Below are positions 1 through 6,181 of a stretch of DNA of 7,440 bases, in pieces. Source of the stretch: Polyangia bacterium (lineage in GTDB: Bacteria; Myxococcota_A; Polyangia; Polyangiales; Polyangiaceae); contig JAUILJ010000389.1 in the NCBI GenBank assembly GCA_030433055.1, positions 1 through 7,440 of the forward strand, in the 5' to 3' direction. A model generated the notes under the pieces. The model searched no databases. It was not told the origin of the DNA and saw only the letters and a program-made list of their open reading frames with translations. The stretch's first letter is position 1; the number at the start of each line of letters is the position of its first letter. The translations under genes and the position numbers were made by a program.

Positions 1-676
1 GGTCCGCGCCGGTGAAGGAGCCCCGCTCGTGACCGAACAGCTCGCTCTCGAGCAGGCTCTCGGCCAGCGCTGCACAATGCACACGCACGAACGGCCCCTT
101 GGCGCGGGGTGAGTGCTGATGAATCGCGGCGGCGACCAGCTCCTTGCCGGTGCCAGACTCTCCGGTGATCAGCACGGAGGCCTTGCTCGGAGCCACCTGG
201 GCGATGGTCTTGAAGACCTGCTGCATCTCGGGGGAAGACCCGATGATGTTCTCGAAGCTGTAACGCTCTTCGAGGCGAACCCGGAGGTCTCCGGCTTCCT
301 TGCGCAGGCGTCGTCGCTCGAGAGCGCGCTCCAGCACCAGCACCAGCTCATCCATGTTGAGCGGCTTCGTGAGGTAGTCCGTGGCGCCAGCGCGCATGGC
401 CTGAACGGCGGTGTCCACCGCGCCGAACGCCGTCATCACCACGACCTCGACGTCCGGATCTGCCTGGCGCACCTTCTGCAGCAGCTCGACGCCGTCCATC
501 CCCGGCATCTTGAGATCCGTGAGGATCAGATCTGGATGGCCCTCGTCGAACTTCGAGAGCGCCTTGAAGCCATCCGCCGCAGTCTCGACGGAGTAGCCTT
601 CCTCCTTGAGCAGCTCCGCGAGCGCCGTGCGCGCGTTGGCTTCGTCATCGACTACGAGGATGCGTTCCTTGCTCAT
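1..676 (-). CDS. NtrC-family sigma-54-dependent response regulator, N-terminal 225 residues (gene runs off the left edge)
   Basis: Bacterial enhancer-binding protein of the NtrC type: a phosphorylated receiver controls an AAA+ ATPase that remodels sigma-54 RNA polymerase. The receiver spans about residues 3-120, with acidic pair D10/D11, phospho-acceptor D54 in DLKMPGMDG, T82 and K104 before a cis-proline. A short linker leads to the AAA+ domain from about residue 143, with Walker A GESGTGKE at 172-179 and the sigma-54 contact loop GSFTGA at 219-224 (Ser in place of the common Ala of GAFTGA). The reading frame is open to the window edge, so Walker B, the arginine fingers and the expected Fis-type HTH lie outside. 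The ATG at 676 starts directly on a typical receiver N-terminus. It lies 196 bp downstream of the kinase operon on the same strand and has a -24/-12 promoter candidate upstream, which suggests autoregulation. I infer that it is the output of the relay. Confidence 0.95.
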   Translation of the reverse strand, partial: MSKERILVVDDEANARTALAELLKEEGYSVETAADGFKALSKFDEGHPDLILTDLKMPGMDGVELLQKVRQADPDVEVVVMTAFGAVDTAVQAMRAGATDYLTKPLNMDELVLVLERALERRRLRKEAGDLRVRLEERYSFENIIGSSPEMQQVFKTIAQVAPSKASVLITGESGTGKELVAAAIHQHSPRAKGPFVRVHCAALAESLLESELFGHERGSFTGAD

Positions 677-755
677 GCTCAATCCCAATCCAGTGGCTGA
701 AGACTGCGGGGCTCGCTTTGGACGGATGGCCCCCACCCGTTTCAACGCTCCCCTC

Positions 756-771
756 TGCAGCTTGCGTGCCG
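756..771 (-). promoter_or_regulatory. Sigma-54 -24/-12 promoter candidate for the NtrC-type regulator
   Basis: On the minus strand the site reads CGGCACGcaagCTGCA. Against TGGCACG-N4-TTGCW it matches 10 of 12 fixed positions, and the GG and GC dinucleotides are both present at the exact spacing. Transcription would start near 744, about 68 nt before the ATG at 676. It fits autoregulation by the sigma-54 activator it would drive. The match was made by eye. Confidence 0.6.
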
Positions 772-806
772 AAGCGCAATTCTTGGTCTATGGCGCAGAA
801 TTAGCG

Positions 807-832
807 CTGTGCGGGTAGAAAACGCCGCGCAG
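807..832. repeat. Imperfect inverted repeat between the kinase operon and the NtrC-type gene
   Basis: Arms CTGTGCGG (807-814) and CCGCGCAG (825-832) pair at 7 of 8 positions around a 10-nt spacer. The centre is about 75 bp upstream of the predicted start from the 756-771 promoter. It could be an activator-binding site or a weak hairpin after the kinase operon stop at 873. There is no T-tract after the stem on the minus strand, so I do not call it a terminator. Confidence 0.35.
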
Positions 833-872
833 TCCGTGCAACAGCCAGACGAGGTGCAGCAAAATTTGCGCG

Positions 873-2309
873 CTAACAGTCGCAGGAACCCGCCGCGGCG
901 AGGGGGAGCCGGATCGTAAAGCAGGTGTTGCCCGGTTCAGACGTAGCCGTGATCCGCCCACCGTGAGCGGTGACGAGGCTGTGGACGATGGAGAGGCCGA
1001 GGCCGGTTCCCGTGTCCTTCGTGGTGTAGAACGCGTCGAAGATCTGCGCGTCCTGGGGGAAGCCAGGCCCGTCGTCGCTCACCTCCAGCGTGGCCTCCGC
1101 CTCGATCTCCTGGGCGCGCACCGTGACGTGTCCGTTGGGGCCGCTGGCCTCCACCGCGTTGCGGATCAGGTTCAGCAGTACCTGGCGAAAGCGCTCCGGG
1201 TCCAGGGGCACGCAGAGCGGCGTGTCCGGAGTCTCGATGCTGAGCTGCGCGCCCTGGGTCTGCGCCTCGGGGCGGACCAGCTCAACCACGCCTCGCACGA
1301 CCCGGTTCAGGTCGTGGGGAGAGAGCTCGAGGCGGGTGGGCCGGGCGAACGCGAGGAAGTCTGCCACCAGGCGCTCCAGGCGCCGGATCTCGTCCTTGAC
1401 GACCTGCACCACCGGCGCCAGCTCCGGAGGCGTCGTCTTGCCCTTGGCGATTCGGCGCTCGAGCACCTGAAGCTGCAACAACGCCGAGTTGAGCGGGTTA
1501 CGCACTTCGTGCGCCATGCCGGCGGCCAGCGTGCCCACGGCCGCGAGGCGCTCGCTGCGCAAGGTGCGCTGGAGCATCTCTCGCTCGTCGGTCACGTCGA
1601 CGCCCATGGCGTAGGTCAGGCGGCTCTTCGGTGCCGTGGTGACGACTGCACGCTGCCATCGCACCAGGCGGTGTCCTCCGCCCTTCAGCGGCAAGGGAGC
1701 GTCGCCCTCACCCCCAACGAACCTCTCGCCGAGCTGGCCCAACATCTCGTCGCGCTCGAAACCGGTTACTTCCTCGAGGAAATGGTTCCAGACGACGATC
1801 TCGCCGCGCTCGTTCAATGCCAGCACGAAGGCGGGCACATTCTCCACCAGGTTGCGGTGCTTGGCCTCGGACGTCTCGAGCTCGGCGCGCAGCTCCTGGC
1901 GCTCGGTGAGCAGCGTGACCTGCCGCAGCGCCAGGGTGGCCTTCTCGAGGAGCTGCACCGGCGGGAACGGCTTGACGATGTAGCTGAACGCACCGCCGTC
2001 CACCGCGGCGATCGCGGTCTCTATCGTCGCGTCGCCGGTGATGACGATCACCTGGGCGTGCTCCGAACTCTCGCGGATATCGGCCAGGAGCGCGGTGCCC
2101 TTGTCGTCAGGCAAATGGACGTCGACCAGGGCAAGCGCGACGTCTTCGTTCGCGGCGAACTTGCGCGCCGCCTCGGCGCTCTGCAGAGCGGTGCAGCGCA
2201 CATTGAAGCCATCCAGATCATCGAGGATGTCCGCGAGGTTCTCCGCGAATGCCGCGTTGTCATCGACGATCAGGATGTTCAGGGGCTGGCTCGCCCGCTC
2301 CCGGTTCAT
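873..2309 (-). CDS. Hybrid sensor histidine kinase, REC-PAS-HisKA-HATPase
   Basis: Cytoplasmic kinase of 478 residues with no membrane segment. The N-terminal receiver (about 10-125) has acidic pair D16/D17, phospho-acceptor D63, T91 and K113. A charged helical linker follows, then a PAS domain (about 148-240; ligand not predictable). The HisKA domain has the phospho-histidine H267 in GMAHEVRNPL, and the ATPase has N384 (N box), DDGPGF 412-417 and GTGLGL 434-439, so it looks fully active. The order with a leading receiver suits a relay intermediate: it can be tuned by phosphotransfer onto D63 and pass phosphate from H267. Its start overlaps the preceding stop by ATGA, so translation is coupled. 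By position the NtrC-type regulator 196 bp downstream is the natural target (inference). The receiver shares an ENLA(D/E)IL helix with both receivers of the upstream gene. The protein ends in an odd GSCDC. Confidence 0.95.
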   Translation of the reverse strand: MNRERASQPLNILIVDDNAAFAENLADILDDLDGFNVRCTALQSAEAARKFAANEDVALALVDVHLPDDKGTALLADIRESSEHAQVIVITGDATIETAIAAVDGGAFSYIVKPFPPVQLLEKATLALRQVTLLTERQELRAELETSEAKHRNLVENVPAFVLALNERGEIVVWNHFLEEVTGFERDEMLGQLGERFVGGEGDAPLPLKGGGHRLVRWQRAVVTTAPKSRLTYAMGVDVTDEREMLQRTLRSERLAAVGTLAAGMAHEVRNPLNSALLQLQVLERRIAKGKTTPPELAPVVQVVKDEIRRLERLVADFLAFARPTRLELSPHDLNRVVRGVVELVRPEAQTQGAQLSIETPDTPLCVPLDPERFRQVLLNLIRNAVEASGPNGHVTVRAQEIEAEATLEVSDDGPGFPQDAQIFDAFYTTKDTGTGLGLSIVHSLVTAHGGRITATSEPGNTCFTIRLPLAAAGSCDC

Positions 2310-3025
2310 TTATTCATCGCGCTTCCCACTCGCTTGAGCAGGTCATTGGCGGTGATCGGCTTGGGCAGCGCCGAAACCACGCCGGGGAGCCGCTCGACCG
2401 TGGCGAGGGTCTCTTCGTCCAGGTGCCCGGACAAGATCAGGATGGCGATGGTAGGGTCCCGGGCGAACAGCCGCTTGGCGATGTCAATGCCACTTCCGTC
2501 GGGAAGCATCATGTCGAGCACTGCGACCCGCGGGAGGCGACGCTTTGCCAGCGCGTTCTTCGCGCAGTCCGAGGTCGAGACGTTGAACCCCGCATCGCCC
2601 AGGATCTCGGCCAGGTTCTCCGAGAAGCGTCGATCGTCGTCGACCACCAGGATCTCGTTGTCGTTCTTGTCGAAGGCCAGCACCAGCTGACTCAGCTGGT
2701 CGAAGTTGACGGGTTTGGCGAGCACGTCCAACGCGCCTGCCTCTTGTGCTTGGCGCACGACGTCATCAGCCGCGAACCCGCTGATCAAGATCACCGGCGT
2801 GGTCACGCCTCGTGCGCGGAGTTCCGAGATCAGATCCACACCGCTGTGTCCCGGCAGGCGGTAGTCGGTGATCACACCGGAGAAGGAAGCCTTGCTGAGT
2901 GCATCGAGGGCTTGCTCTGCCGTCTCCACGATCCGACACGGGTGACCCAGGTCTTCGAGGATCTCTGCCAGGTTCTCGGCGAGCTCGAGGTGGTCATCCA
3001 CGATTAGCAGGGGCCTGTCAGTCAT
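2306..3025 (-). CDS. Stand-alone response regulator with two tandem receiver domains
   Basis: This 239-residue protein is two CheY-like receivers and nothing else. Domain 1 (about 5-118) has D10/D11, phospho-acceptor D54, S82 and K104; domain 2 (about 124-239) has D129/D130, phospho-acceptor D171, S199 and K222. Both have complete active sites, and there is no DNA-binding or enzymatic output, so it must act through a protein partner or as a phosphate shuttle or sink. From memory, the partner regulator of the globin-coupled kinase AfGcHK of Anaeromyxobacter sp. Fw109-5 also has two receivers, phosphorylated at Asp52 and Asp169; both sites here sit at a constant +2 offset, which argues for orthology. 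It overlaps the genes on each side by ATGA. There is no clear Shine-Dalgarno before the ATG at 3025, which fits translational coupling. The two domains share an ENLAEIL helix and probably arose by duplication. Confidence 0.95.
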   Translation of the reverse strand: MTDRPLLIVDDHLELAENLAEILEDLGHPCRIVETAEQALDALSKASFSGVITDYRLPGHSGVDLISELRARGVTTPVILISGFAADDVVRQAQEAGALDVLAKPVNFDQLSQLVLAFDKNDNEILVVDDDRRFSENLAEILGDAGFNVSTSDCAKNALAKRRLPRVAVLDMMLPDGSGIDIAKRLFARDPTIAILILSGHLDEETLATVERLPGVVSALPKPITANDLLKRVGSAMNK

Positions 3026-4233
3026 GAGTCACTCGGAGGCGGTTTCTGGGTTTCGTGGTCGGGAAGCCAGAGCCGGAAGATGGATCCAGTGGCGGAGGGG
3101 ACGAGTTGAATCTCGCCCCGGTGCGCCTCCAGGATACGTCGGCACAGGCTCAAGCCAAGCCCGGTTCCCTTGGCGCGGGTCGTAAACAGCGCGTCAAACA
3201 CCCGGGAGCTGATATCCGAGGGGATCCCGGGGCCGTCGTCGGCCACGTCAATCTCGTGCCCACCGGGCACTTCCCGAACGGAGACCCGAATCGTCACGTC
3301 TGTTCGGGACTGGACCGCGTTGTGGAAGAGGTTGATCAGCACCTGGCGCAGCTGATCTGCGTCGACCAGCACCTCGAAATCGTCGGGGATGCTCAGCTCG
3401 ACCCGAGCCTCGGGCCCCAGCGGCGCGTACTCGATGGCGATGTCCACCAGCTGCTTGAGATTGCGCCACGCCCGCGTCGGGGGACGGCTCCGCGCGAGCT
3501 CCAGTAGCTGGGTGATGGTGCTGTTGCAGACGCGAACCTGAGTGGAGATCCGGCTCAGGTGCTTCTCCACCTTCGGGTCTGTAGCGGCCGCGTCACTCAC
3601 CCGGTTGCGGAGCAGGTAGAGGGAAGACTCGATGATGCCCAGCGGGTTCCTGAGCTCGTGGCCAACGCTCGCGGCGAGCTGACCAATGGTCGCGAGGCGC
3701 TCGTGGGAGCGCATGCGCTCGACCAGGTCCTCACGGTAGGTGTCGAGCATCAGCGCGAGCTCGAGATCCAGGATCTGGCCCAGCGCTTCGATCGTGTGGG
3801 CGCAAGTTTCGTGATCCTCGCGGTAACTCTCGATGACGATCCGGGTCAGGGCGCTCCGGATGCGGTTCATGGCCGTGAACATGAACTCTTGGGGTAGCGC
3901 GATACGCACGTGCACCCGACCGATGCGGGCGTGGCTGGCGACGTACTCCGCGTCATGGGGCCCGAGCAGCACCGACTCGAGCCAGCGCACCAGCGTTCGC
4001 TTGAGGCGCTGGATTTGCGCGTCTCCCCCGGTAATCGCCTGATGTGCGTCAGGGTGCCGCTGAATGGCGTCGTAGAAGTCGTCGACGATGCGCTCGTAGT
4101 GGGGCTCGGCCAGCGGGTGGAGCTCCCGCAGGAGCCTCGCCGACTCGTCGTCGAACCCCACGTATTCCTTGACGCTCTCGAGATCGAGTTGCTGCATTGA
4201 TCCAGGATGGAGATCTAGGAGGGCGCTGAGCAT
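3022..4233 (-). CDS. Globin-coupled sensor histidine kinase (AfGcHK-like haem sensor)
   Basis: Soluble 403-residue kinase with an N-terminal haem globin and a C-terminal HisKA-HATPase core. The globin (about 20-165) is the protoglobin/globin-coupled sensor type: the segment IGRVHVRIALP supplies the likely proximal haem ligand H108, and Y54 in the B helix (DDFYDAI) is the likely distal tyrosine. The phospho-histidine is H192 in SVGHELRNPL; N305, DDGPGI 332-337 and GTGLGL 356-361 complete the ATPase. In AfGcHK I recall Tyr45, His99 and His183 for these roles; all three match here at a constant +9, so orthology is very likely. In that enzyme O2, CO or oxidised haem activates and ferrous unliganded haem is inactive. 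First gene of a three-gene operon with a two-receiver regulator. The ATG at 4233 has GAGAGG 10 nt upstream; the ATG at codon 13 (4197) is an alternative with a weaker site. Confidence 0.95.
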   Translation of the reverse strand: MLSALLDLHPGSMQQLDLESVKEYVGFDDESARLLRELHPLAEPHYERIVDDFYDAIQRHPDAHQAITGGDAQIQRLKRTLVRWLESVLLGPHDAEYVASHARIGRVHVRIALPQEFMFTAMNRIRSALTRIVIESYREDHETCAHTIEALGQILDLELALMLDTYREDLVERMRSHERLATIGQLAASVGHELRNPLGIIESSLYLLRNRVSDAAATDPKVEKHLSRISTQVRVCNSTITQLLELARSRPPTRAWRNLKQLVDIAIEYAPLGPEARVELSIPDDFEVLVDADQLRQVLINLFHNAVQSRTDVTIRVSVREVPGGHEIDVADDGPGIPSDISSRVFDALFTTRAKGTGLGLSLCRRILEAHRGEIQLVPSATGSIFRLWLPDHETQKPPPSDS

Positions 4234-4256
4234 GCTTCAAGAGCCTCTCGCTGGAC

Positions 4257-4292
4257 GCACCTCCGCGTGGACTCGCGAGGAGCCGGAGGTGC
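4257..4292. repeat. Inverted repeat in the leader of the globin-kinase operon
   Basis: Perfect 9-bp arms GCACCTCCG (4257-4265) and CGGAGGTGC (4284-4292) enclose 18 nt that contain the 8-bp palindrome CTCGCGAG (4272-4279). The near arm is 23 nt upstream of the kinase ATG at 4233. It could be an operator or an RNA hairpin in the 5' leader; the sequence does not decide which. Confidence 0.45.
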
Positions 4293-4427
4293 AGTGACCA
4301 CCGCGGACGCCGCTCGCGGGCCGCAGTGCGTGTCTCCGAAGCGGTTTCCTCGCCGGAAGCGGCGGGATTTCCCTTTCGGTTCGCCCAAGCTAGGGATGGC
4401 ACCGAGGTCAGCAAGGGCCGCGTCCAG

Positions 4428-4443
4428 GTGCGATTTGTCGCAC
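4428..4443. promoter_or_regulatory. Candidate enhancer (activator-binding) site for the USP1 sigma-54 promoter
   Basis: A perfect 6-bp inverted repeat, GTGCGA-TTTG-TCGCAC, is centred about 155 bp upstream of the start predicted from the 4565-4580 promoter. Dyads of this size at about -100 to -200 are typical binding sites for Fis-type HTH domains of NtrC-family activators. Which protein binds is inferred. Confidence 0.45.
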
Positions 4444-4564
4444 GCAGGCGGTGCGGGACGGGCGGGCCGAGGCGCTAGAATTTCGCGGATGCTCTCCGCG
4501 CCCCGCTCAGCGCGCTTGGAGCATTCGAGCTTCGATGGGCTCGAGGCCGGGATGGTGCGTGAAG

Positions 4565-4580
4565 TGGCACGGTCGCTGCA
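4565..4580 (+). promoter_or_regulatory. Sigma-54 -24/-12 promoter for USP1
   Basis: The site TGGCACGgtcgCTGCA matches TGGCACG-N4-TTGCW at 11 of 12 fixed positions, with GG and GC exactly spaced. Transcription would begin near 4591, giving a leader of about 75 nt before the USP1 ATG at 4666. This is the best sigma-54 match in the window. Confidence 0.75.
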
Positions 4581-4665
4581 GCGTTTGCGTCTAGACGTGA
4601 GGTGAATCCGCTCGGATCCGCTCTCTCACCCCCTGAACTAGAAGCGTAAGAAGGAGCCTAGTGCG

Positions 4666-5316
4666 ATGAGCGCTGAAGAACTGAGCCACTACACCGTGGT
4701 CGTTGGCATCGACTACTCGAAGCTGGGAGATCTCGCCCTCGAGCGCGCATTCCAGCTCGTGCAGGACAAGCAAGACGCCGAGGTCCACGTGGTGAACGTG
4801 GCTCACGGCTACGGCCCGATGGTCAGCGTCGAGCTCGGGGAAGGCACCGAGACCTTCAGTCTCGACGAGGCTGCGGCGGCGCTGAAGAAGCACGTCGAGG
4901 CTCGGATCGACGCCTGGGAGTCGGACCACGGGATCCTCGAGCTGTCCCACCTGGTCACTCACCTGCGCGTTGGCTCTCCCGCCCACGAGATCGCCCAGCT
5001 CGCCACGGACCTGGAGGCGGAAGAGGTCGTCGTGGGCACCCACGGTCGTCGCGGAGTCTCGCGGCTGTTGCTGGGTTCGGTCGCTGAAGGCGTGGTGCGC
5101 CTCGCACCTTGCTCGGTGAGCGTCGTGCGCCCGAAGAGCGCGCCCACGGAACCCAAGATCGAACCGGCGTGCGCCGAGTGCTTGAAGGTGCGCAAGGAAA
5201 CCGGCGGCAAGCAGCTGTGGTGCGCTCAGCACCTGGAGCATCACGGCAGGCGTCACACCTACCACTATTCATCCCGGCAGTGGGGCGGCGCCTCACGTCA
5301 CAGCGAAATTCCCTAG
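4666..5316 (+). CDS. Universal stress protein with C-terminal CxxC/CxxH tail (USP1)
   Basis: UspA-fold protein of 216 residues, longer than the usual 140-160. The Usp domain covers about residues 8-156, with D16 after the first strand and the ATP-type loop GTHGRRGVSRLLLGS at 124-138 (G-x2-G-x9-G-S/T), so nucleotide binding is likely. A tail of about 60 residues follows, carrying C169-x2-C172, then C186-x2-H189, and then several His (192, 193, 197, 200). This spacing (CxxC-x13-CxxH) resembles a small zinc ribbon or knuckle, and could instead bind another metal or act as a redox switch. The ATG has AAGGAG 9 nt upstream. It has a strong sigma-54 promoter candidate upstream and is divergent from the globin-kinase operon, so I infer control by the linked NtrC-type activator. 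An intrinsic terminator follows. USP proteins support survival under energy or oxygen limitation; the exact role is unknown. Confidence 0.92.
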   Translation: MSAEELSHYTVVVGIDYSKLGDLALERAFQLVQDKQDAEVHVVNVAHGYGPMVSVELGEGTETFSLDEAAAALKKHVEARIDAWESDHGILELSHLVTHLRVGSPAHEIAQLATDLEAEEVVVGTHGRRGVSRLLLGSVAEGVVRLAPCSVSVVRPKSAPTEPKIEPACAECLKVRKETGGKQLWCAQHLEHHGRRHTYHYSSRQWGGASRHSEIP

Positions 5317-5320
5317 GGAA
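5309..5320. repeat. 12-bp perfect palindrome across the USP1 stop codon
   Basis: TTCCCTAGGGAA is a perfect dyad with the USP1 TAG stop at its centre. It is too short and loop-free to be a terminator by itself. It may be a protein-binding site or chance. Confidence 0.3.
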
Positions 5321-5378
5321 ATAGAGAGAGTTCGTGGTGAGGCATGCTGCCACTCGAGCGGCCGCGTGCCTCCACGAT

Positions 5379-5397
5379 TTCGCTCTCGGGGAGCGAA
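5379..5397. repeat. Small hairpin before the USP1 terminator
   Basis: Seven-bp arms TTCGCTC and GAGCGAA surround a 5-nt loop. Its last two bases are shared with the first two of the large terminator stem, so the two hairpins cannot both be fully formed. No T-tract follows on either strand, so it is not a canonical terminator; on the minus strand it lies beyond the USP2 stop. Confidence 0.5.
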
Positions 5398-5450
5398 CGA
5401 GCCTCGCGTCCTCTTGGATGCGGGGCTCGTTGCTTTCCGTGTTCTTTTCT
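5396..5450 (+). terminator. Intrinsic terminator of USP1
   Basis: Bases 5396-5411 pair with 5416-5431 in an uninterrupted 16-bp stem (two G-U pairs) closed by the tetraloop TCTT. A pyrimidine-rich run with TTTC, TTC and TTTT follows to about 5450. It stands 80 nt after the USP1 stop, between USP1 and the convergent USP2 gene. On the minus strand no T-tract follows the stem, so it is mainly a plus-strand terminator, though the stem could also slow transcription from USP2. Confidence 0.8.
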
Positions 5451-5468
5451 GGGGGAGAGGCGCGCTGG

Positions 5469-5933
5469 CTAGGCGGCGTCTTGGCGCTTCGTTCGCAGCG
5501 TGAGTACCGGGCAGGCTGCGGCGCGCACCACACGCTCCGCCACACTTCCCATGAGCAAGTGCGAGAGCCCTGTGCGGCCATGAGTGCCGAGCACGATCAG
5601 GTCGTACAGCCCAGCGTTCGACTCTTCGAGAATCGTCTCCACCGGCGCGCCCTCCTCCACCCTCCACTTGACCCCTGGCGGATCGCCGATGGAAGTGCGG
5701 AGCGCTGCGAGCTCCGCTCGCGCGTCGTCTTGGGCGATCTCTCGTAGTGGGCGATGCTCTCCAGCGTACGTCCAGCCCACGAGGTCCGGGCGGACGTACT
5801 GCGAGCCTTCGAAGCAGTGCAGCACGGTCAGCTCGGCCTCGAAGCGCTTCGCGAGCTTGAGCGCTTCGTCGAGGGCGCTCTTCGAGCACTCGGAAAAATC
5901 GATGGGGCAAAGGATCTTCTTCAGCTGAACCAT
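5469..5933 (-). CDS. Universal stress protein (USP2)
   Basis: Single-domain UspA-type protein of 154 residues, the normal family length. The first strand MVQLKKILCPIDFSE gives D12, and the loop GTHGRTGLSHLLMGS at 116-130 has the G-x2-G-x9-G-S signature of ATP-binding members. The chosen ATG at 5933 has GGAGGAG (5938-5944) just upstream and starts on the family N-terminus; the frame is open to an ATG at 6107, but those extra 58 residues look like translated leader and are rejected. It converges with USP1 and diverges from the hemerythrin operon, with 299 bp between the start codons. No strong promoter was found for it; a sigma-54-like site at 6098-6113 is poor. Cytoplasmic, probably a dimer; its partner or client is not known. 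Confidence 0.93.
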   Translation of the reverse strand: MVQLKKILCPIDFSECSKSALDEALKLAKRFEAELTVLHCFEGSQYVRPDLVGWTYAGEHRPLREIAQDDARAELAALRTSIGDPPGVKWRVEEGAPVETILEESNAGLYDLIVLGTHGRTGLSHLLMGSVAERVVRAAACPVLTLRTKRQDAA

Positions 5934-5937
5934 GGGG

Positions 5938-5944
5938 CTCCTCC
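5938..5944 (-). promoter_or_regulatory. Ribosome binding site that fixes the USP2 start
   Basis: GGAGGAG on the minus strand ends 4 nt before the ATG at 5933. It decides this start over the upstream in-frame ATG at 6107. Confidence 0.85.
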
Positions 5945-5999
5945 GTTGAGTGTCGCTCCCTGCGAAGCTCAGGCCAAGGCCTCTGCTCCGGTGGATCGG

Positions 6000-6028
6000 A
6001 ACGGGTTTGCTGACGTTTTGCACCCGTT
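6000..6028. repeat. Inverted repeat in the USP2/hemerythrin divergent region
   Basis: Perfect 7-bp arms AACGGGT (6000-6006) and ACCCGTT (6022-6028) are separated by 15 nt. The site is 67-95 bp upstream of the USP2 ATG. It may be an operator for USP2. The right arm lies in a 10-mer, CACCCGTTTC, that recurs at 734-743 upstream of the NtrC-type gene. Confidence 0.35.
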
Positions 6029-6071
6029 TCCCCCGTTCTGAACCCATGCCGCTCAGCCCACAGCGGGCCCT

Positions 6072-6107
6072 GAAACGCGAAACGCGTAATTGCTGCGTAC
6101 TGCGCAA
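6072..6107. repeat. Short tandem repeat and imperfect dyad upstream of the hemerythrin promoter
   Basis: GAAACGC occurs twice in tandem (6072-6085). It is followed by TTGC-N4-GTAC-N4-GCAA (6090-6107), an imperfect dyad centred about 110 bp upstream of the start predicted from the 6182-6197 element. The dyad is at the right distance for an enhancer but is low-information. Confidence 0.3.
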
Positions 6108-6181
6108 GTGCCCACGAAATGCGTGCGTTGGCCCTACTCGGGTATGCTGCGGTTTGCCTGAAAAAGGTGCCGCTCGGGCGC

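Larger units (their letters stand above)
4234..4665. other. Divergent control region between the globin-kinase operon (-) and USP1 (+)
   Basis: These 432 bp hold no convincing gene; reading frames crossing it are low-complexity Arg/Ala-rich shadows. It contains a 36-bp inverted repeat next to the kinase start, a short perfect inverted repeat at 4428-4443 and a sigma-54-type promoter at 4565-4580. No convincing promoter for the kinase operon was found on the minus strand. Confidence 0.7.

Noticed and set aside
807..832. Inverted repeat as the terminator of the kinase operon
   Set aside because: The T-run is in the loop and not after the stem on the minus strand, and one pair is mismatched in the minus-strand RNA. 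Kept only as a repeat.
963..2690. Long open frame of 575 codons on the plus strand opposite the hybrid kinase and tandem receiver
   Set aside because: It is the antisense shadow of two genes with complete domain motifs, kept open by GC-rich codon bias. Its translation has no recognisable domain and crosses a gene boundary.
4397..4412. TGGCAC followed by GC on the plus strand
   Set aside because: The spacing between GG and GC is one base too long, and sigma-54 spacing is strict.
4340..4425. Two sigma-54-like sites on the minus strand (4340-4355 and 4410-4425) upstream of the globin kinase
   Set aside because: The first keeps GG and GC but matches only 7 of 12 positions. The second has a good TTGCT half but GA instead of GG at -24. 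Neither is reliable.
4591..5265. Open frame of 224 codons on the minus strand opposite USP1
   Set aside because: It is antisense to a clear Usp gene with a good ribosome binding site, and its translation has no family-like motif.
5934..6107. N-terminal extension of USP2 by 58 codons to an ATG at 6107
   Set aside because: The extension is Arg/Ser-rich and unlike Usp proteins, whereas the ATG at 5933 has GGAGGAG upstream and begins on the family N-terminus.
6098..6113. Sigma-54-like site on the minus strand upstream of USP2
   Set aside because: It matches only about 7 of 12 fixed positions and has GT instead of GC at -12; the leader would be over 150 nt.
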